From a virus: 64,000 bases of DNA. The DNA lies in IMG/VR virus record IMGVR_UViG_3300042474_000251, positions 1 through 64,000 of that record. The stretch is one strand, 5' to 3'. This document shows, piece by piece, positions 53,303 through 60,815 of this stretch. How positions within the stretch are numbered: position 1 is the first letter of the stretch; the number at the start of each line of letters is the position of its first letter. Below the pieces are notes generated by a model, which saw nothing but the letters and a program-made list of their open reading frames with translations, did no database searches and was not told the origin of the DNA. The translations under genes and the position numbers were made by a program.

Positions 53303-54266
53303 AGTAATTATCTAAATATTCCTTTATCTTTTGATATCCATGATCCTTTACAGAATCAGAGATGTCTTTAGAGAAAGGCAAATATAAAGGTTTTAAATAA
53401 AGAAATTGATTACAATACTTTATTGTAGCTCTATTACCGGCATCATCATTATCAAATAGTATATAGCAACTTTTATAGTTACCACTAATGACATTTAGAT
53501 ATTCTTTCTTAATCATTGTATTCTCAGAATCTGGTGCCAGAAAATCTATATGGGGATACATCTTCTTTAAACACATACCATCTTTGAGAGAGGATACAAT
53601 CACTAATAAATCATTACCGAATAGTTGCTCACTACCTTGTACATAATCTTTTACTTTTAAGAATTTCTTCTTCTGAACTTTAGGCTGATAGATTTTAACT
53701 AGTGTACCATCTTTCTTAAAGTAACCATATATATTAGAGCCTTCAATATTTAAGACTTTATATATACCATCCTCTTCTTTGAACATGCTGTAACTACTTA
53801 GAGGTTTTATGTTGTAGTGTTCTAGCATTTTAGAACCTATACCATATTTACCCCAATAACCTTTATCTAGTGTATTCCATTGCCTAACTTCATATCTATC
53901 AATCTTGTATTTATTGTACTGTTTAAACACTTGTAAGTCATAACCACCGTTATTATGCAATACAAACTCATTGTAATCTCTTACAAGCTTGTGCATAGTA
54001 TTTAACCGGGTATCTATACCAAGCATCTTCTGTACTAAGTCAATACAATCACCGCCATTATCCGTTGAGAAATCTTTGTAGTAATATTTTTCTTTATCTT
54101 GTTTAAAGTAAATACACATACTAGGAGTTCTTTCACTAGGATTAAAGACGGACTTTATCTTAATATCTTGACCAGTTAACTTCTGATCTAATCTACAATA
54201 ATGCTCAAATACCCATGTAATAGGTACTGACTTTATATCCGGAATTAGAATCTTTGTGCTAATCAT
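53277..54266 (-). CDS. DnaG-type primase with TOPRIM domain
   Basis: Predicted protein of 329 residues. A CHC2-like N-terminal section (IKSVFNPSERTPSMCIYF, KYYYKDFSTDNGGDCIDLV) has the fold pattern, but I see only isolated Cys, so the zinc site is degenerate. VIVSSLKDGMCL and ILFDNDDAGNRA are TOPRIM motifs (E replaced by S/K near the first motif; DNDDAG intact). The helicase-binding domain is missing. It opens with MISTK, shared with the next two genes. A terminator stands directly upstream. Confidence 0.72.
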   Translation of the reverse strand: MISTKILIPDIKSVPITWVFEHYCRLDQKLTGQDIKIKSVFNPSERTPSMCIYFKQDKEKYYYKDFSTDNGGDCIDLVQKMLGIDTRLNTMHKLVRDYNEFVLHNNGGYDLQVFKQYNKYKIDRYEVRQWNTLDKGYWGKYGIGSKMLEHYNIKPLSSYSMFKEEDGIYKVLNIEGSNIYGYFKKDGTLVKIYQPKVQKKKFLKVKDYVQGSEQLFGNDLLVIVSSLKDGMCLKKMYPHIDFLAPDSENTMIKKEYLNVISGNYKSCYILFDNDDAGNRATIKYCNQFLYLKPLYLPFSKDISDSVKDHGYQKIKEYLDNYYDNIYHTG

Positions 54267-54280
54267 AACTGCAATAATAA

Positions 54281-54308
54281 AAAAGGGGGACCATATAATC
54301 CCCCTTTT
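54281..54308. terminator. Bidirectional-looking intrinsic terminator
   Basis: AAAAGGGGG (54281-54289) pairs with CCCCC (54300-54304) and TTTT (54305-54308). On the minus strand the stem is followed by TTTTTT; T-rich sequence follows on plus as well. It separates the SSB-like gene from the primase gene, so SSB-like transcripts may end here. Confidence 0.75.
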
Positions 54309-54327
54309 ATATAATAAACTTTAAAAC

Positions 54328-55008
54328 TTAAAACTCAAATCCTGTAGATGTACCAGAATCAGAGGTAAAAGGATTAGTATCACCAAATGATGCTACTGTT
54401 TCTACCTTAGCTTTCTTGATATGTAACTCAGGATTGTAAGAGATTAATTTACTTGGGCTTGCAGCTGCAGACTCTACAGCATAGGCCTCTTTGCTAGACT
54501 TTGGTAAGAATAAATCATAGTTGATATAACCATTCTTCTCATACTCTTTACCATTGATACACATGTTAAATAAGGTATCATCAGAAATGATTGTACCGGC
54601 TGCTTTAACAAAATCTTCAATAGTTGCAAACTTACCATCTGCTTCTTCAAACCACTCAAGTTTATTTCCGGCAATACATAACTGCTGTACTGCACGTAAA
54701 ATACTCAAATCTCTACTGATCTTGATACCAGTTTTGGTTTCACCATCAGAGAAAGGATAAAAGCCAAACTTAACCTTACCAATCTGACCCTTGTAACGGG
54801 CACCATTAGGCTTGTCTTTGTCTACTAAGAATCCTTCAAATTCTGATCCCATGTCAGGACCTTCTACGTTAAGAATCAGGTGGTATGCACCTGCTTTGTA
54901 ACTTACACTCTCTAATGCAATAGAGTTAATTTTCACGGTGTGTTCACCGGGGCTCAGGGTTTTCTTTGGCGAGCTACTTGTAGCTTGCACGTCTTTAGTG
55001 CTAATCAT
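54328..55008 (-). CDS. Single-stranded DNA-binding protein candidate
   Basis: Predicted protein of 226 residues. An OB-like N-terminal half (TLSPGEHTVKINSIALESVS, AYHLILNVEGPDMGSEFEGF) and an acidic/aromatic tail (SDSGTSTGFEF) are typical of phage SSBs that use the C-terminal tail to contact partners. It lies between a Sak4-like ATPase and the primase. Position and tail support the call; no OB motif is diagnostic. It is followed by a terminator, suggesting high independent expression. Confidence 0.65.
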   Translation of the reverse strand: MISTKDVQATSSSPKKTLSPGEHTVKINSIALESVSYKAGAYHLILNVEGPDMGSEFEGFLVDKDKPNGARYKGQIGKVKFGFYPFSDGETKTGIKISRDLSILRAVQQLCIAGNKLEWFEEADGKFATIEDFVKAAGTIISDDTLFNMCINGKEYEKNGYINYDLFLPKSSKEAYAVESAAASPSKLISYNPELHIKKAKVETVASFGDTNPFTSDSGTSTGFEF

Positions 55009-55013
55009 GGTTA

Positions 55014-55697
55014 TTAATTTTCGTAGTTAATTATTGCTTGTTTTACAAATTCTAAATCATTGGGAATCTCAAAGGACTCAAACATACCGGCTGGTGACTT
55101 GCATGTATTCTCACCATTATTCTGGGTCTCAAATATGTAGCGCATACCACCATCCTTATCTTTCTTTACTTTACCAAATAAAACTATAGAGTATAGTCCC
55201 TCCAAAGTTAAACTGTTATCTACTAATTTTCCAATAGTCTTGGCCTTAAACTTTCTTCTACCTTCTAAGTCTTGAGACTCTTCTGCATGGGTTAAGAAGA
55301 AAATGTACAAATCTTCACGTAATGTAGTTGGGAGCTTTGCAATAGTTGCAATACTCTTAGCAATACTAGTAAACTTGTCAAAACCTTTCTCTTCTGCTCT
55401 ATCAAAATACTCAAATGCTGACATGTACTGAAAGTCATCAATTACAATATTCTTAATCTCAGGTCTCTTCTCACTAACATATTTAAGACAGGCCTCAATT
55501 TCTTTAGAAGCTGCTCTTGTATACATGTTACCGGTTTGGTCTTCCCTACTCCAGATTTTGTACTTAGACTTCCATCCTTTAAAAGGAAGTGGTTTGTTTG
55601 CAACGTTAATAATAAATGTTTCTTGTGGGTCCAGGTTTGCAATACTTGTGCTTTTACCTGCACCACTCTCTGCGATAACTAAGATGCTTGATGCCAT
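55014..55697 (-). CDS. RecA-like ATPase, Sak4/AAA_24 type
   Basis: Predicted protein of 227 residues. Walker A AESGAGKST (9-17), a NIVIDDFQYM Walker B region and LYIFFLTHAEESQDLEGRRK fit phage ATP-binding proteins of the AAA_24/Sak4 group, which act in single-strand annealing or recombination with SSB. It neighbours an SSB-like gene, as in known Sak4-SSB pairs. It ends 5 bases before that gene. Confidence 0.78.
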   Translation of the reverse strand: MASSILVIAESGAGKSTSIANLDPQETFIINVANKPLPFKGWKSKYKIWSREDQTGNMYTRAASKEIEACLKYVSEKRPEIKNIVIDDFQYMSAFEYFDRAEEKGFDKFTSIAKSIATIAKLPTTLREDLYIFFLTHAEESQDLEGRRKFKAKTIGKLVDNSLTLEGLYSIVLFGKVKKDKDGGMRYIFETQNNGENTCKSPAGMFESFEIPNDLEFVKQAIINYEN

Positions 55698-55698
55698 A

Positions 55699-56247
55699 TT
55701 ACTTTGATTTTATAATTTCATTTAACCATTGCTTGTTACTAACTGGCTTCTTCAGCATGATAGCAGCAAGATCTCTAATTGTAAGCATATTAAAAGGCTC
55801 ATCTGTAGGACCTAGATCCAATTGTGGCAATTTAATTTCTTTTTGTGCAACAGGTTGCTGCACAATTCTAAGTTCCGCAACAGGGATCATGTATCTCTCT
55901 TGAATACTTTCTGTAGCTTCAATAATATCATACTCTGTTCTCCAGTGTGGATTAAATACCCACTTGTACAATGTACGCTTGGGATCTTCAGGAATGTACT
56001 CACTGCTAATAAATTCAGTGTATACATTCTTAGGCACCTCATAATACTCTGCTCTCTCTAACTCAGAGGCAAAGAATGTAATGTGCTTCTCATCTTTTGT
56101 GGCCGGTTTGTAGGCCATCTTTGGAATAAATAAAGGTTCAGATACATTTTCCTGCATGAATTTTTTCATTTGGTGTTCATACAAGTCTTGTATCCTCTTC
56201 TTTCTTTCTTCCGTACTAAGTTTCTGTGTTGATTTTGTGCTTATCAT
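55699..56247 (-). CDS. Replication-block protein of unknown function
   Basis: Predicted protein of 182 residues. It begins with MISTK like the primase and SSB-like genes. It has a charged start (QKLSTEERKKRIQDLYEHQM) and a central WVFNPHWRTEYDI motif. No family is recognised. Its ATG overlaps the helicase stop (ATGA) and it precedes the Sak4-like ATPase, so a loader or annealing cofactor is possible. Confidence 0.65.
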   Translation of the reverse strand: MISTKSTQKLSTEERKKRIQDLYEHQMKKFMQENVSEPLFIPKMAYKPATKDEKHITFFASELERAEYYEVPKNVYTEFISSEYIPEDPKRTLYKWVFNPHWRTEYDIIEATESIQERYMIPVAELRIVQQPVAQKEIKLPQLDLGPTDEPFNMLTIRDLAAIMLKKPVSNKQWLNEIIKSK

Positions 56248-57206
56248 ACGGTTTTAATTCTTCTTTCTTGTGTTGCTGGTGTCTCCATTTCTGTTACACT
56301 CATCTTTTCAAATTGGGCCTTAAAGAATGACATCCGGTTATCACCATTTCTTGCTTTAAGAAAGTGCATAACCAAAGTCTTATCATCTTCAATGATATAT
56401 CTATCAGGTCCATAGTATTTAATTTTTTGTTTTGCTGGCCTGTTAAGACCTACTACTAAGTCAGCGTGCTGTAATAGAGCATCACCACCAAAGATATCAG
56501 AGTCAAGTATGTAGTTACCATACTTACCATCTTCATTTCTTTCCGGTGATTCTACACTTCTGTTTAACTGACTAAGAACAATCATAGTAATTGGGTACAC
56601 CCTCTTTATCTCAGTAAGCATCTCACCAAACTCATATAACATCTCGTATTTGTCTCTATGGTATGGGGCTTTCTTTAATAGGATACTGTGGTCCAATGTA
56701 ATAATTGTCTTTGTCTGATATTCATTGATGTATTTATCTACTATATCACGCATCTCATTTACAGTACAAGGTTGTTCAACTGTGTCAATAGGATAGTGCA
56801 CCTTCTGTTTTGCTAACTCATAACACTGAGCTAGCTCTTCATTGGTAAGTTTATTGTTCTCTGCACTACACAGATACTTATAAGTCTTACCTAAACTTGC
56901 ACTAAAATCACGTAGACATGATGTCTGCATAATCATCTCAAAGCTGAACTCTAGTACTCTAAACTGTGTATCTGGGTTAAGAGCAAATGCTTCCCGGATA
57001 ATCTGGTCTTTAATCAGAGTTTTACCAGCACCTGGTCTACCACCAATTACATTAAGTGTGTTCCACTCAATACCATTAGTAGTAGCATCATTAAATTTAG
57101 CCCAGGGTGTCTGTATGGATTTAATAACTCCATCAGATCTACCCTTCATGTACTCTAAAGCTTTCTTAAAGCCATCTTTTCTAGGAATCCATAACTCTTT
57201 TGTCAT
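56244..57206 (-). CDS. Replicative DNA helicase, DnaB C-terminal domain type
   Basis: Predicted protein of 320 residues. Walker A GGRPGAGKT (55-63), LEFSFEM, TIITLDHSILL, IVLSQLNRSVESPERN and GGDALLQHADLVVGL are DnaB C-terminal motifs. The N-terminal primase-binding domain is missing, common in small phage helicases. It unwinds duplex DNA ahead of PolB. Coupled by ATGA to the upstream and downstream genes. Confidence 0.82.
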   Translation of the reverse strand: MTKELWIPRKDGFKKALEYMKGRSDGVIKSIQTPWAKFNDATTNGIEWNTLNVIGGRPGAGKTLIKDQIIREAFALNPDTQFRVLEFSFEMIMQTSCLRDFSASLGKTYKYLCSAENNKLTNEELAQCYELAKQKVHYPIDTVEQPCTVNEMRDIVDKYINEYQTKTIITLDHSILLKKAPYHRDKYEMLYEFGEMLTEIKRVYPITMIVLSQLNRSVESPERNEDGKYGNYILDSDIFGGDALLQHADLVVGLNRPAKQKIKYYGPDRYIIEDDKTLVMHFLKARNGDNRMSFFKAQFEKMSVTEMETPATQERRIKTV

Positions 57207-57790
57207 ACTACTCTTTCTTTAAAATGATCATCATCATCCATATCTACACCATCTATTAGCATTGCACAATAGTTTGCCAGTTCTGACATTTTGGATTTAT
57301 CCGGTTGTGTCTTACTGATAAAGTACTGTGATGTCTGCATGTATAGATAATTCTTCTTCTCATACTCGTCTACATAGTGAGCTGTTGCTTTAAGAACAGT
57401 GTCCCAAGAATACTCAAAGGTTTTAAAGAACCATCTGAAGTTACTCTCAATATTCTTCTTGTCTGATCTAGCTAGTTTACCGCTTGGTAGTTTACGTTTA
57501 GGGAATAGGTCCAGATACTTGACTATGTTCTCTTTAAAATCATCACCGGCAATTACTTTAGTTGTCTCTTCTTTCTTTACATGGAAGAACTCATCTATCT
57601 TATCAAGGAGTTCAGTGGCAATTGGGAGTAGTTCCCACTTATCATTTACTAAACCTTTAAACTTGAGTTCTCTTCCCTCTGCATATGGATTAATAGCAGT
57701 AGGTTGTATTTTATTCCGGAGACAATGTAGCATGTAATGCTGGTTAGGAGTTATCTTATTCTGAATCAGAATATTGAATATCTCTTCCAT
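57203..57790 (-). CDS. Putative helicase-loading or initiation protein
   Basis: Predicted protein of 195 residues. About 5-70 looks like a winged-helix (NQHYMLHCLRNKIQ, GLVNDKWELLPIATELLDKI), and 100-180 is helical with YVDEYEKKNYLYMQTSQYFI. It directly precedes the DnaB-like helicase and overlaps its start (ATGA). A loader or initiator role is inferred from position; no loader ATPase motif is present. Confidence 0.5.
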   Translation of the reverse strand: MEEIFNILIQNKITPNQHYMLHCLRNKIQPTAINPYAEGRELKFKGLVNDKWELLPIATELLDKIDEFFHVKKEETTKVIAGDDFKENIVKYLDLFPKRKLPSGKLARSDKKNIESNFRWFFKTFEYSWDTVLKATAHYVDEYEKKNYLYMQTSQYFISKTQPDKSKMSELANYCAMLIDGVDMDDDDHFKERVV

Positions 57791-58211
57791 ACATTTTATT
57801 TATTATCTCTCGTTTAACAGAATTATATACAGTTAAGAAGCGGTTATCATTTATAGATAATAAGTCACTTGCTTTTCTTATAGAGTATATAACGGTACTA
57901 TGATCCTTATCAAGAAATCTTGCTATTTCACTAGGTCCATAATTAAGATCTTTACAAATCTTACAGAATGCCTGTGAGTGAATAACTGTATCCTCTCTTC
58001 TAGATTTCTTTTTAGCCGGTTTTTTATAATGCAGTGCACTATACTTAACCAGGTGTCTATTAATAATTTCAGCTGCTTCCGGTATTGTAAGCCTATTTAT
58101 ATTATCTGCAGGAGATAATACAATTAGTTTAATGCCGTGTTTTTCCTGAAATTGCTTTTTAAATTTTGCAATTTCTTCCTCTACTTCTTCACTTTTTATT
58201 GTTTCTTTCAT
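57756..58211 (-). CDS. Second DnaA domain IV-like DNA-binding protein
   Basis: Predicted protein of 151 residues. A charged N-terminus is followed by KKPAKKKSRREDTVIHSQ and then GPSEIARFLDKDHSTVIYSI, the DnaA domain IV signature (DHST-V-x-x-S). The ATPase region of DnaA is missing. It is the first gene of the long minus-strand run, next to a promoter-like element, and could bind the origin. A second DnaA-like protein is encoded at 44332. Confidence 0.72.
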   Translation of the reverse strand: MKETIKSEEVEEEIAKFKKQFQEKHGIKLIVLSPADNINRLTIPEAAEIINRHLVKYSALHYKKPAKKKSRREDTVIHSQAFCKICKDLNYGPSEIARFLDKDHSTVIYSIRKASDLLSINDNRFLTVYNSVKREIINKMYGRDIQYSDSE

Positions 58212-58240
58212 AGTTGGTTTGTATATTAATAGTGGGAGTA

Positions 58241-58248
58241 CAAATATA
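58241..58248 (-). promoter_or_regulatory. Minus-strand -7 element TATATTTG for the replication operon
   Basis: Read on the minus strand this is TATATTTG, 29 bases before the ATG at 58211. A weak TTG lies 20 bases further upstream. The 194-base divergent gap 58212-58405 holds this element and the structured leader on the plus strand. Confidence 0.5.
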
Positions 58249-58340
58249 ACTCACTAACATCGTATCCACAAGAACCTATCTAGAAATCTGTATATCTTTT
58301 GACAACTTCTATCATTCATAGTTTTAATTTAGGTGGGGAT

Positions 58341-58401
58341 GCCTTCCTCTATCTGCAGGTTTCCAAAGATGGGTTATCTCAGAGGAAGGCTAACCCTTTT
58401 T
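58341..58401 (+). promoter_or_regulatory. Leader RNA with long stem and overlapping second pairing (pseudoknot or switch-like)
   Basis: GCCTTCCTCT (58341-58350) pairs perfectly with AGAGGAAGGC (58381-58390), enclosing 30 bases. GGGTTA (58371-58376) inside that loop pairs with TAACCC (58391-58396), which is followed by TTTTT. The two helices are compatible only as an H-type pseudoknot; as separate hairpins the second would be a terminator. The ATG at 58406 follows 4 bases later. Confidence 0.65.
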
Positions 58402-58405
58402 AGTT

Positions 58406-58717
58406 ATGGCAACAAACGTTATTGACAAAATTAAAATTTGGGCTAGTCCCGCAATTATCTCAATACTTGGGATGATGATTTGGACTGATCTCCGTGAGAT
58501 GAAGCAAGATGTAAAACGTCTTTTAGAGGTATCAAGCTCACAGCAAGCTAGAATTGAGTCTTTAGAAAAAGACTTAGCTCTAATCAAGGGTAACTATTTT
58601 AGGAGAGCATCTAATAAAGGTGAGCTACCTGAAAAAAAGTTACCTTTTTTTGTTCCTGTTGCTAAACACGAAGAGATTTGTGATTTAGATCAGGAATTAA
58701 GTAAAACCAAAATTTAA
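58406..58717 (+). CDS. Membrane-anchored coiled-coil protein, holin-like
   Basis: Predicted protein of 103 residues with one hydrophobic segment (about 15-29, PAIISILGMMIW) and a coiled coil (MKQDVKRLLEVSSSQQARIE). This topology resembles holin-like or accessory lysis proteins. It is directly followed by a spanin-like lipoprotein gene. A structured leader precedes the start. The call is based on topology and context. Confidence 0.55.
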   Translation: MATNVIDKIKIWASPAIISILGMMIWTDLREMKQDVKRLLEVSSSQQARIESLEKDLALIKGNYFRRASNKGELPEKKLPFFVPVAKHEEICDLDQELSKTKI

Positions 58718-58722
58718 ACTAT

Positions 58723-59250
58723 ATGAAATACCGATTATCAATCTTATTAACTATCACACTATTAGCATGTAACCCTGTTAAACTTGCTTTCAAAGAAAAA
58801 CATATCAGTAACACCAAAGAAGAATTCTTTAGGAGAAAGCTTTGCGTTGTTGATACCATTATTGACACCGTTACTAGTATTGATACTCTTACAACTATTG
58901 ATACCGTAAAGCAAACTACAGTTATTCATGATGGTTTAAAGGGTGTTAGTTTGGATACCACTGTAGGTGATGTAAGAATTACTATTCAGAATGGCGCTGT
59001 TTCGGCATTTTGTCCTGAGAAAACTCAGACCATTGTAAAGAATAATACAATCACACAGAAGCTAAGAGATAAGTCTTATGAGTCTGTATTAGAAAATGAT
59101 ATCCGGCTTAAAGATAGTACCATTAAAGAACAAGAGTTTATTATAAAAGATAAGAGCTCCGATATTAAAAAGTTAAAAGCAGAGCTCTATGGTCTTCTAT
59201 TAGCTATTGCTCTTTACATTGGCTTCAGACTCAAGAGAGCATTTTTCTAA
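58723..59250 (+). CDS. Unimolecular spanin (u-spanin)-like lipoprotein
   Basis: Predicted protein of 175 residues. A lipoprotein signal (LLAC, acylated Cys near 16) is combined with a C-terminal transmembrane helix (about 152-170, ELYGLLLAIALYIGFRL). This double anchoring, outer-membrane lipid plus inner-membrane helix, defines u-spanins such as T1 gp11, which fuse the membranes at lysis. A Thr/Asp-rich repeat (DTVTSIDTLTTIDTV) lies between. It follows the coiled-coil membrane gene at 5 bases. The 3' end overlaps the convergent gene at 59200. Confidence 0.7.
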   Translation: MKYRLSILLTITLLACNPVKLAFKEKHISNTKEEFFRRKLCVVDTIIDTVTSIDTLTTIDTVKQTTVIHDGLKGVSLDTTVGDVRITIQNGAVSAFCPEKTQTIVKNNTITQKLRDKSYESVLENDIRLKDSTIKEQEFIIKDKSSDIKKLKAELYGLLLAIALYIGFRLKRAFF

Positions 59251-59394
59251 ATTGTATCTTTTGTTGATTACATCAATAGAGCAAGATACTCCATACTTTA
59301 ATTTAAGAAACCTGGCTACAACAGCTGGGTTTTTTTCTTTGTACTTCTTATGTATATAAGTACAGATTACCGTGTCAATAAAATCTCTTACCAT
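59200..59394 (-). CDS. Small protein overlapping the spanin gene end
   Basis: Predicted protein of 64 residues, Lys-rich, possibly with a helix-turn-helix (NPAVVARFLKLKYGVSCSID). It begins 4 bases inside the uracil-DNA glycosylase end (7-base overlap) and its 3' part overlaps the convergent spanin gene by 51 bases. Coupling to the glycosylase gene supports it. Overlap with the spanin lowers certainty. Confidence 0.5.
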   Translation of the reverse strand: MVRDFIDTVICTYIHKKYKEKNPAVVARFLKLKYGVSCSIDVINKRYNLEKCSLESEANVKSNS

Positions 59395-60110
59395 TGTATT
59401 GTAGTTTTATCTTTTTCTTTTAAATAGTTATTTGCTCTATTGAAGACATCATCACAGTTCCAAACACCTTTATTGTATCCAGCACTTGCAGGATGAGATG
59501 CTTTTAGTACTAGGTGTTTATCAGATATCATATCTTCAAACTGTTGTGCTACTTTCCCAAGCAATATAAAAACAATATCTGATTTATTATAATTAATTGT
59601 ATCAATTACTATATTCATAAAAGGTTTCCAGATATCATAGTGAGTACCTGGCTTATTTACTTCTACAGTAAACGCACTGTTTAATAATAATACACCTTGA
59701 TTTGCCAGATATCTTAAATCCGGGTTTCTATCATCAGGTTCTTTACCCATAGCATTATAGATATAGTCTAAAGATGGTTGTATCTTCATACTATGACCAC
59801 AACTAAAAGCTAAACCATCTGCTACAGTACCATCAGGATGGTTCTTATATAACCAGGGATAAGGATCTTGACCAATTATAACTACTTTTAAATCACTAAG
59901 ATCACATTCTTTAAATGCATTCAGAGTATTCTTAATTTTAGGTACAAATCTTTTTCCTTGCTCAACCTCATATATAAGTTTTTCTACAATTTCTTGGAAC
60001 TCGCTTTTAGTAATAAAATGGTTTAATACATTATACCAAGCTGTTTTACTAAGAGTATTTGCTAATTTTTTTTGTATTTCTTCTACATTTATTTGTTGAA
60101 TAGTGCTCAT
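59388..60110 (-). CDS. ung: Uracil-DNA glycosylase, family 1
   Basis: Predicted protein of 240 residues. GQDPYP at 80-85 (catalytic Asp82), LLLNSAF at 141-147 and SHPASA near 205 (catalytic His) are the family-1 motifs. It removes uracil from DNA. This is notable beside a dCTP deaminase that raises dUTP. The N-terminal 60 residues are an extra helical segment. It starts divergently from the gene at 60130. Confidence 0.88.
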   Translation of the reverse strand: MSTIQQINVEEIQKKLANTLSKTAWYNVLNHFITKSEFQEIVEKLIYEVEQGKRFVPKIKNTLNAFKECDLSDLKVVIIGQDPYPWLYKNHPDGTVADGLAFSCGHSMKIQPSLDYIYNAMGKEPDDRNPDLRYLANQGVLLLNSAFTVEVNKPGTHYDIWKPFMNIVIDTINYNKSDIVFILLGKVAQQFEDMISDKHLVLKASHPASAGYNKGVWNCDDVFNRANNYLKEKDKTTIQW

Positions 60111-60124
60111 ATTGTATAAATTTG
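60096..60124 (+). promoter_or_regulatory. Bacteroidota-type promoter before the gene at 60130
   Basis: TTG at 60096-60098, 18 bases, TAAATTTG at 60117-60124, then the ATG after 5 bases. The -33 region overlaps the start of the glycosylase gene on the other strand. Confidence 0.5.
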
Positions 60125-60129
60125 TTATT

Positions 60130-60429
60130 ATGTCTGAAAAAATTGGAATGTTACCTTTCTCTGCGATTGTTAAGATTGAGGTAAATGGTGCTTTTTTAAC
60201 TAGAGTAAAGTCTTTATTATTTTATGTACTTAAAGATAAAACTCAAGATGAGTTAACTACTGCTGGTGAAAAAATTAAGAATCAAACACACAGTGAACCT
60301 TGGGAGTTTCATTATGAAACTTTAGCTATTCTTATTAATGATATAGAAAAAGCAGGTTCAGAATCAGGACTTACAGAATACAAGACTATTGAAGAAATTG
60401 AAGAGGATGCTAAAAACCTAGGTAATTAA
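60130..60429 (+). CDS. Small acidic protein of unknown function
   Basis: Predicted protein of 99 residues from the ATG at 60130 (an upstream GTG at 60103 would lie inside the promoter). It has a basic N-terminal half (IVKIEVNGAFLTRVKSLLFY) and an acidic C-terminus (EEIEEDAKNLGN). No family is recognised. It is a lone plus-strand gene between minus-strand genes, convergent with the gene at 60426. Confidence 0.65.
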   Translation: MSEKIGMLPFSAIVKIEVNGAFLTRVKSLLFYVLKDKTQDELTTAGEKIKNQTHSEPWEFHYETLAILINDIEKAGSESGLTEYKTIEEIEEDAKNLGN

Positions 60430-60815
60430 CATCCTATTCCCATACTAGCGCACATTTCTTCGGTAACTTGTATTACCTGACTCATCTCTTCCTTAGAGCA
60501 GTCAGCAAAGGATTTAATAATAGTGGTGGTTTCCCCATCACTATTATTTTTTATAATCAATCCTGCCTTCTCTTTTACTAATAATTTTACATCCTCAAAG
60601 TTATGTCCCGTAAACACAGCTATCTCTCTACAAGCAGCATGTGCTTTAGATATTTGGGCTAGTGTAGCTTTAGGACCATTTAATTCAAAGATTACATTAA
60701 CAGTAAAACCATCCGGTACTACTCCAACAAATTGGTTATATACTTTCTTGACGGCATCATTATTAAAATCTAACTTACCATCTTTCTTAAGTAATGTTGT
60801 TGTGAATACTTTCAT
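60426..60815 (-). CDS. Replication/recombination-type protein of unknown function
   Basis: Predicted protein of 129 residues. KATLAQISKAHAACREIAVF and IKSFADCSKEEMSQVIQ recall NinB-like phage recombination proteins, but the match is weak. It ends with four Cys (CSKEE, MCASMGIGC) of possible metal-binding role. Coupled by ATGA to the SF2 helicase upstream. Confidence 0.5.
   Translation of the reverse strand: MKVFTTTLLKKDGKLDFNNDAVKKVYNQFVGVVPDGFTVNVIFELNGPKATLAQISKAHAACREIAVFTGHNFEDVKLLVKEKAGLIIKNNSDGETTTIIKSFADCSKEEMSQVIQVTEEMCASMGIGC

Noticed and set aside
58291-58301. Plus-strand promoter TATCTTTTG before the lysis genes
   Set aside because: It has one base too many between TA and TTTG and no good -33 partner.
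58288-58360. Minus-strand frame of 21 codons (MNDRSCQKIYRFLDRFLWIR)
   Set aside because: Too short, no promoter or coupling, and it overlaps the structured leader. Could be chance.
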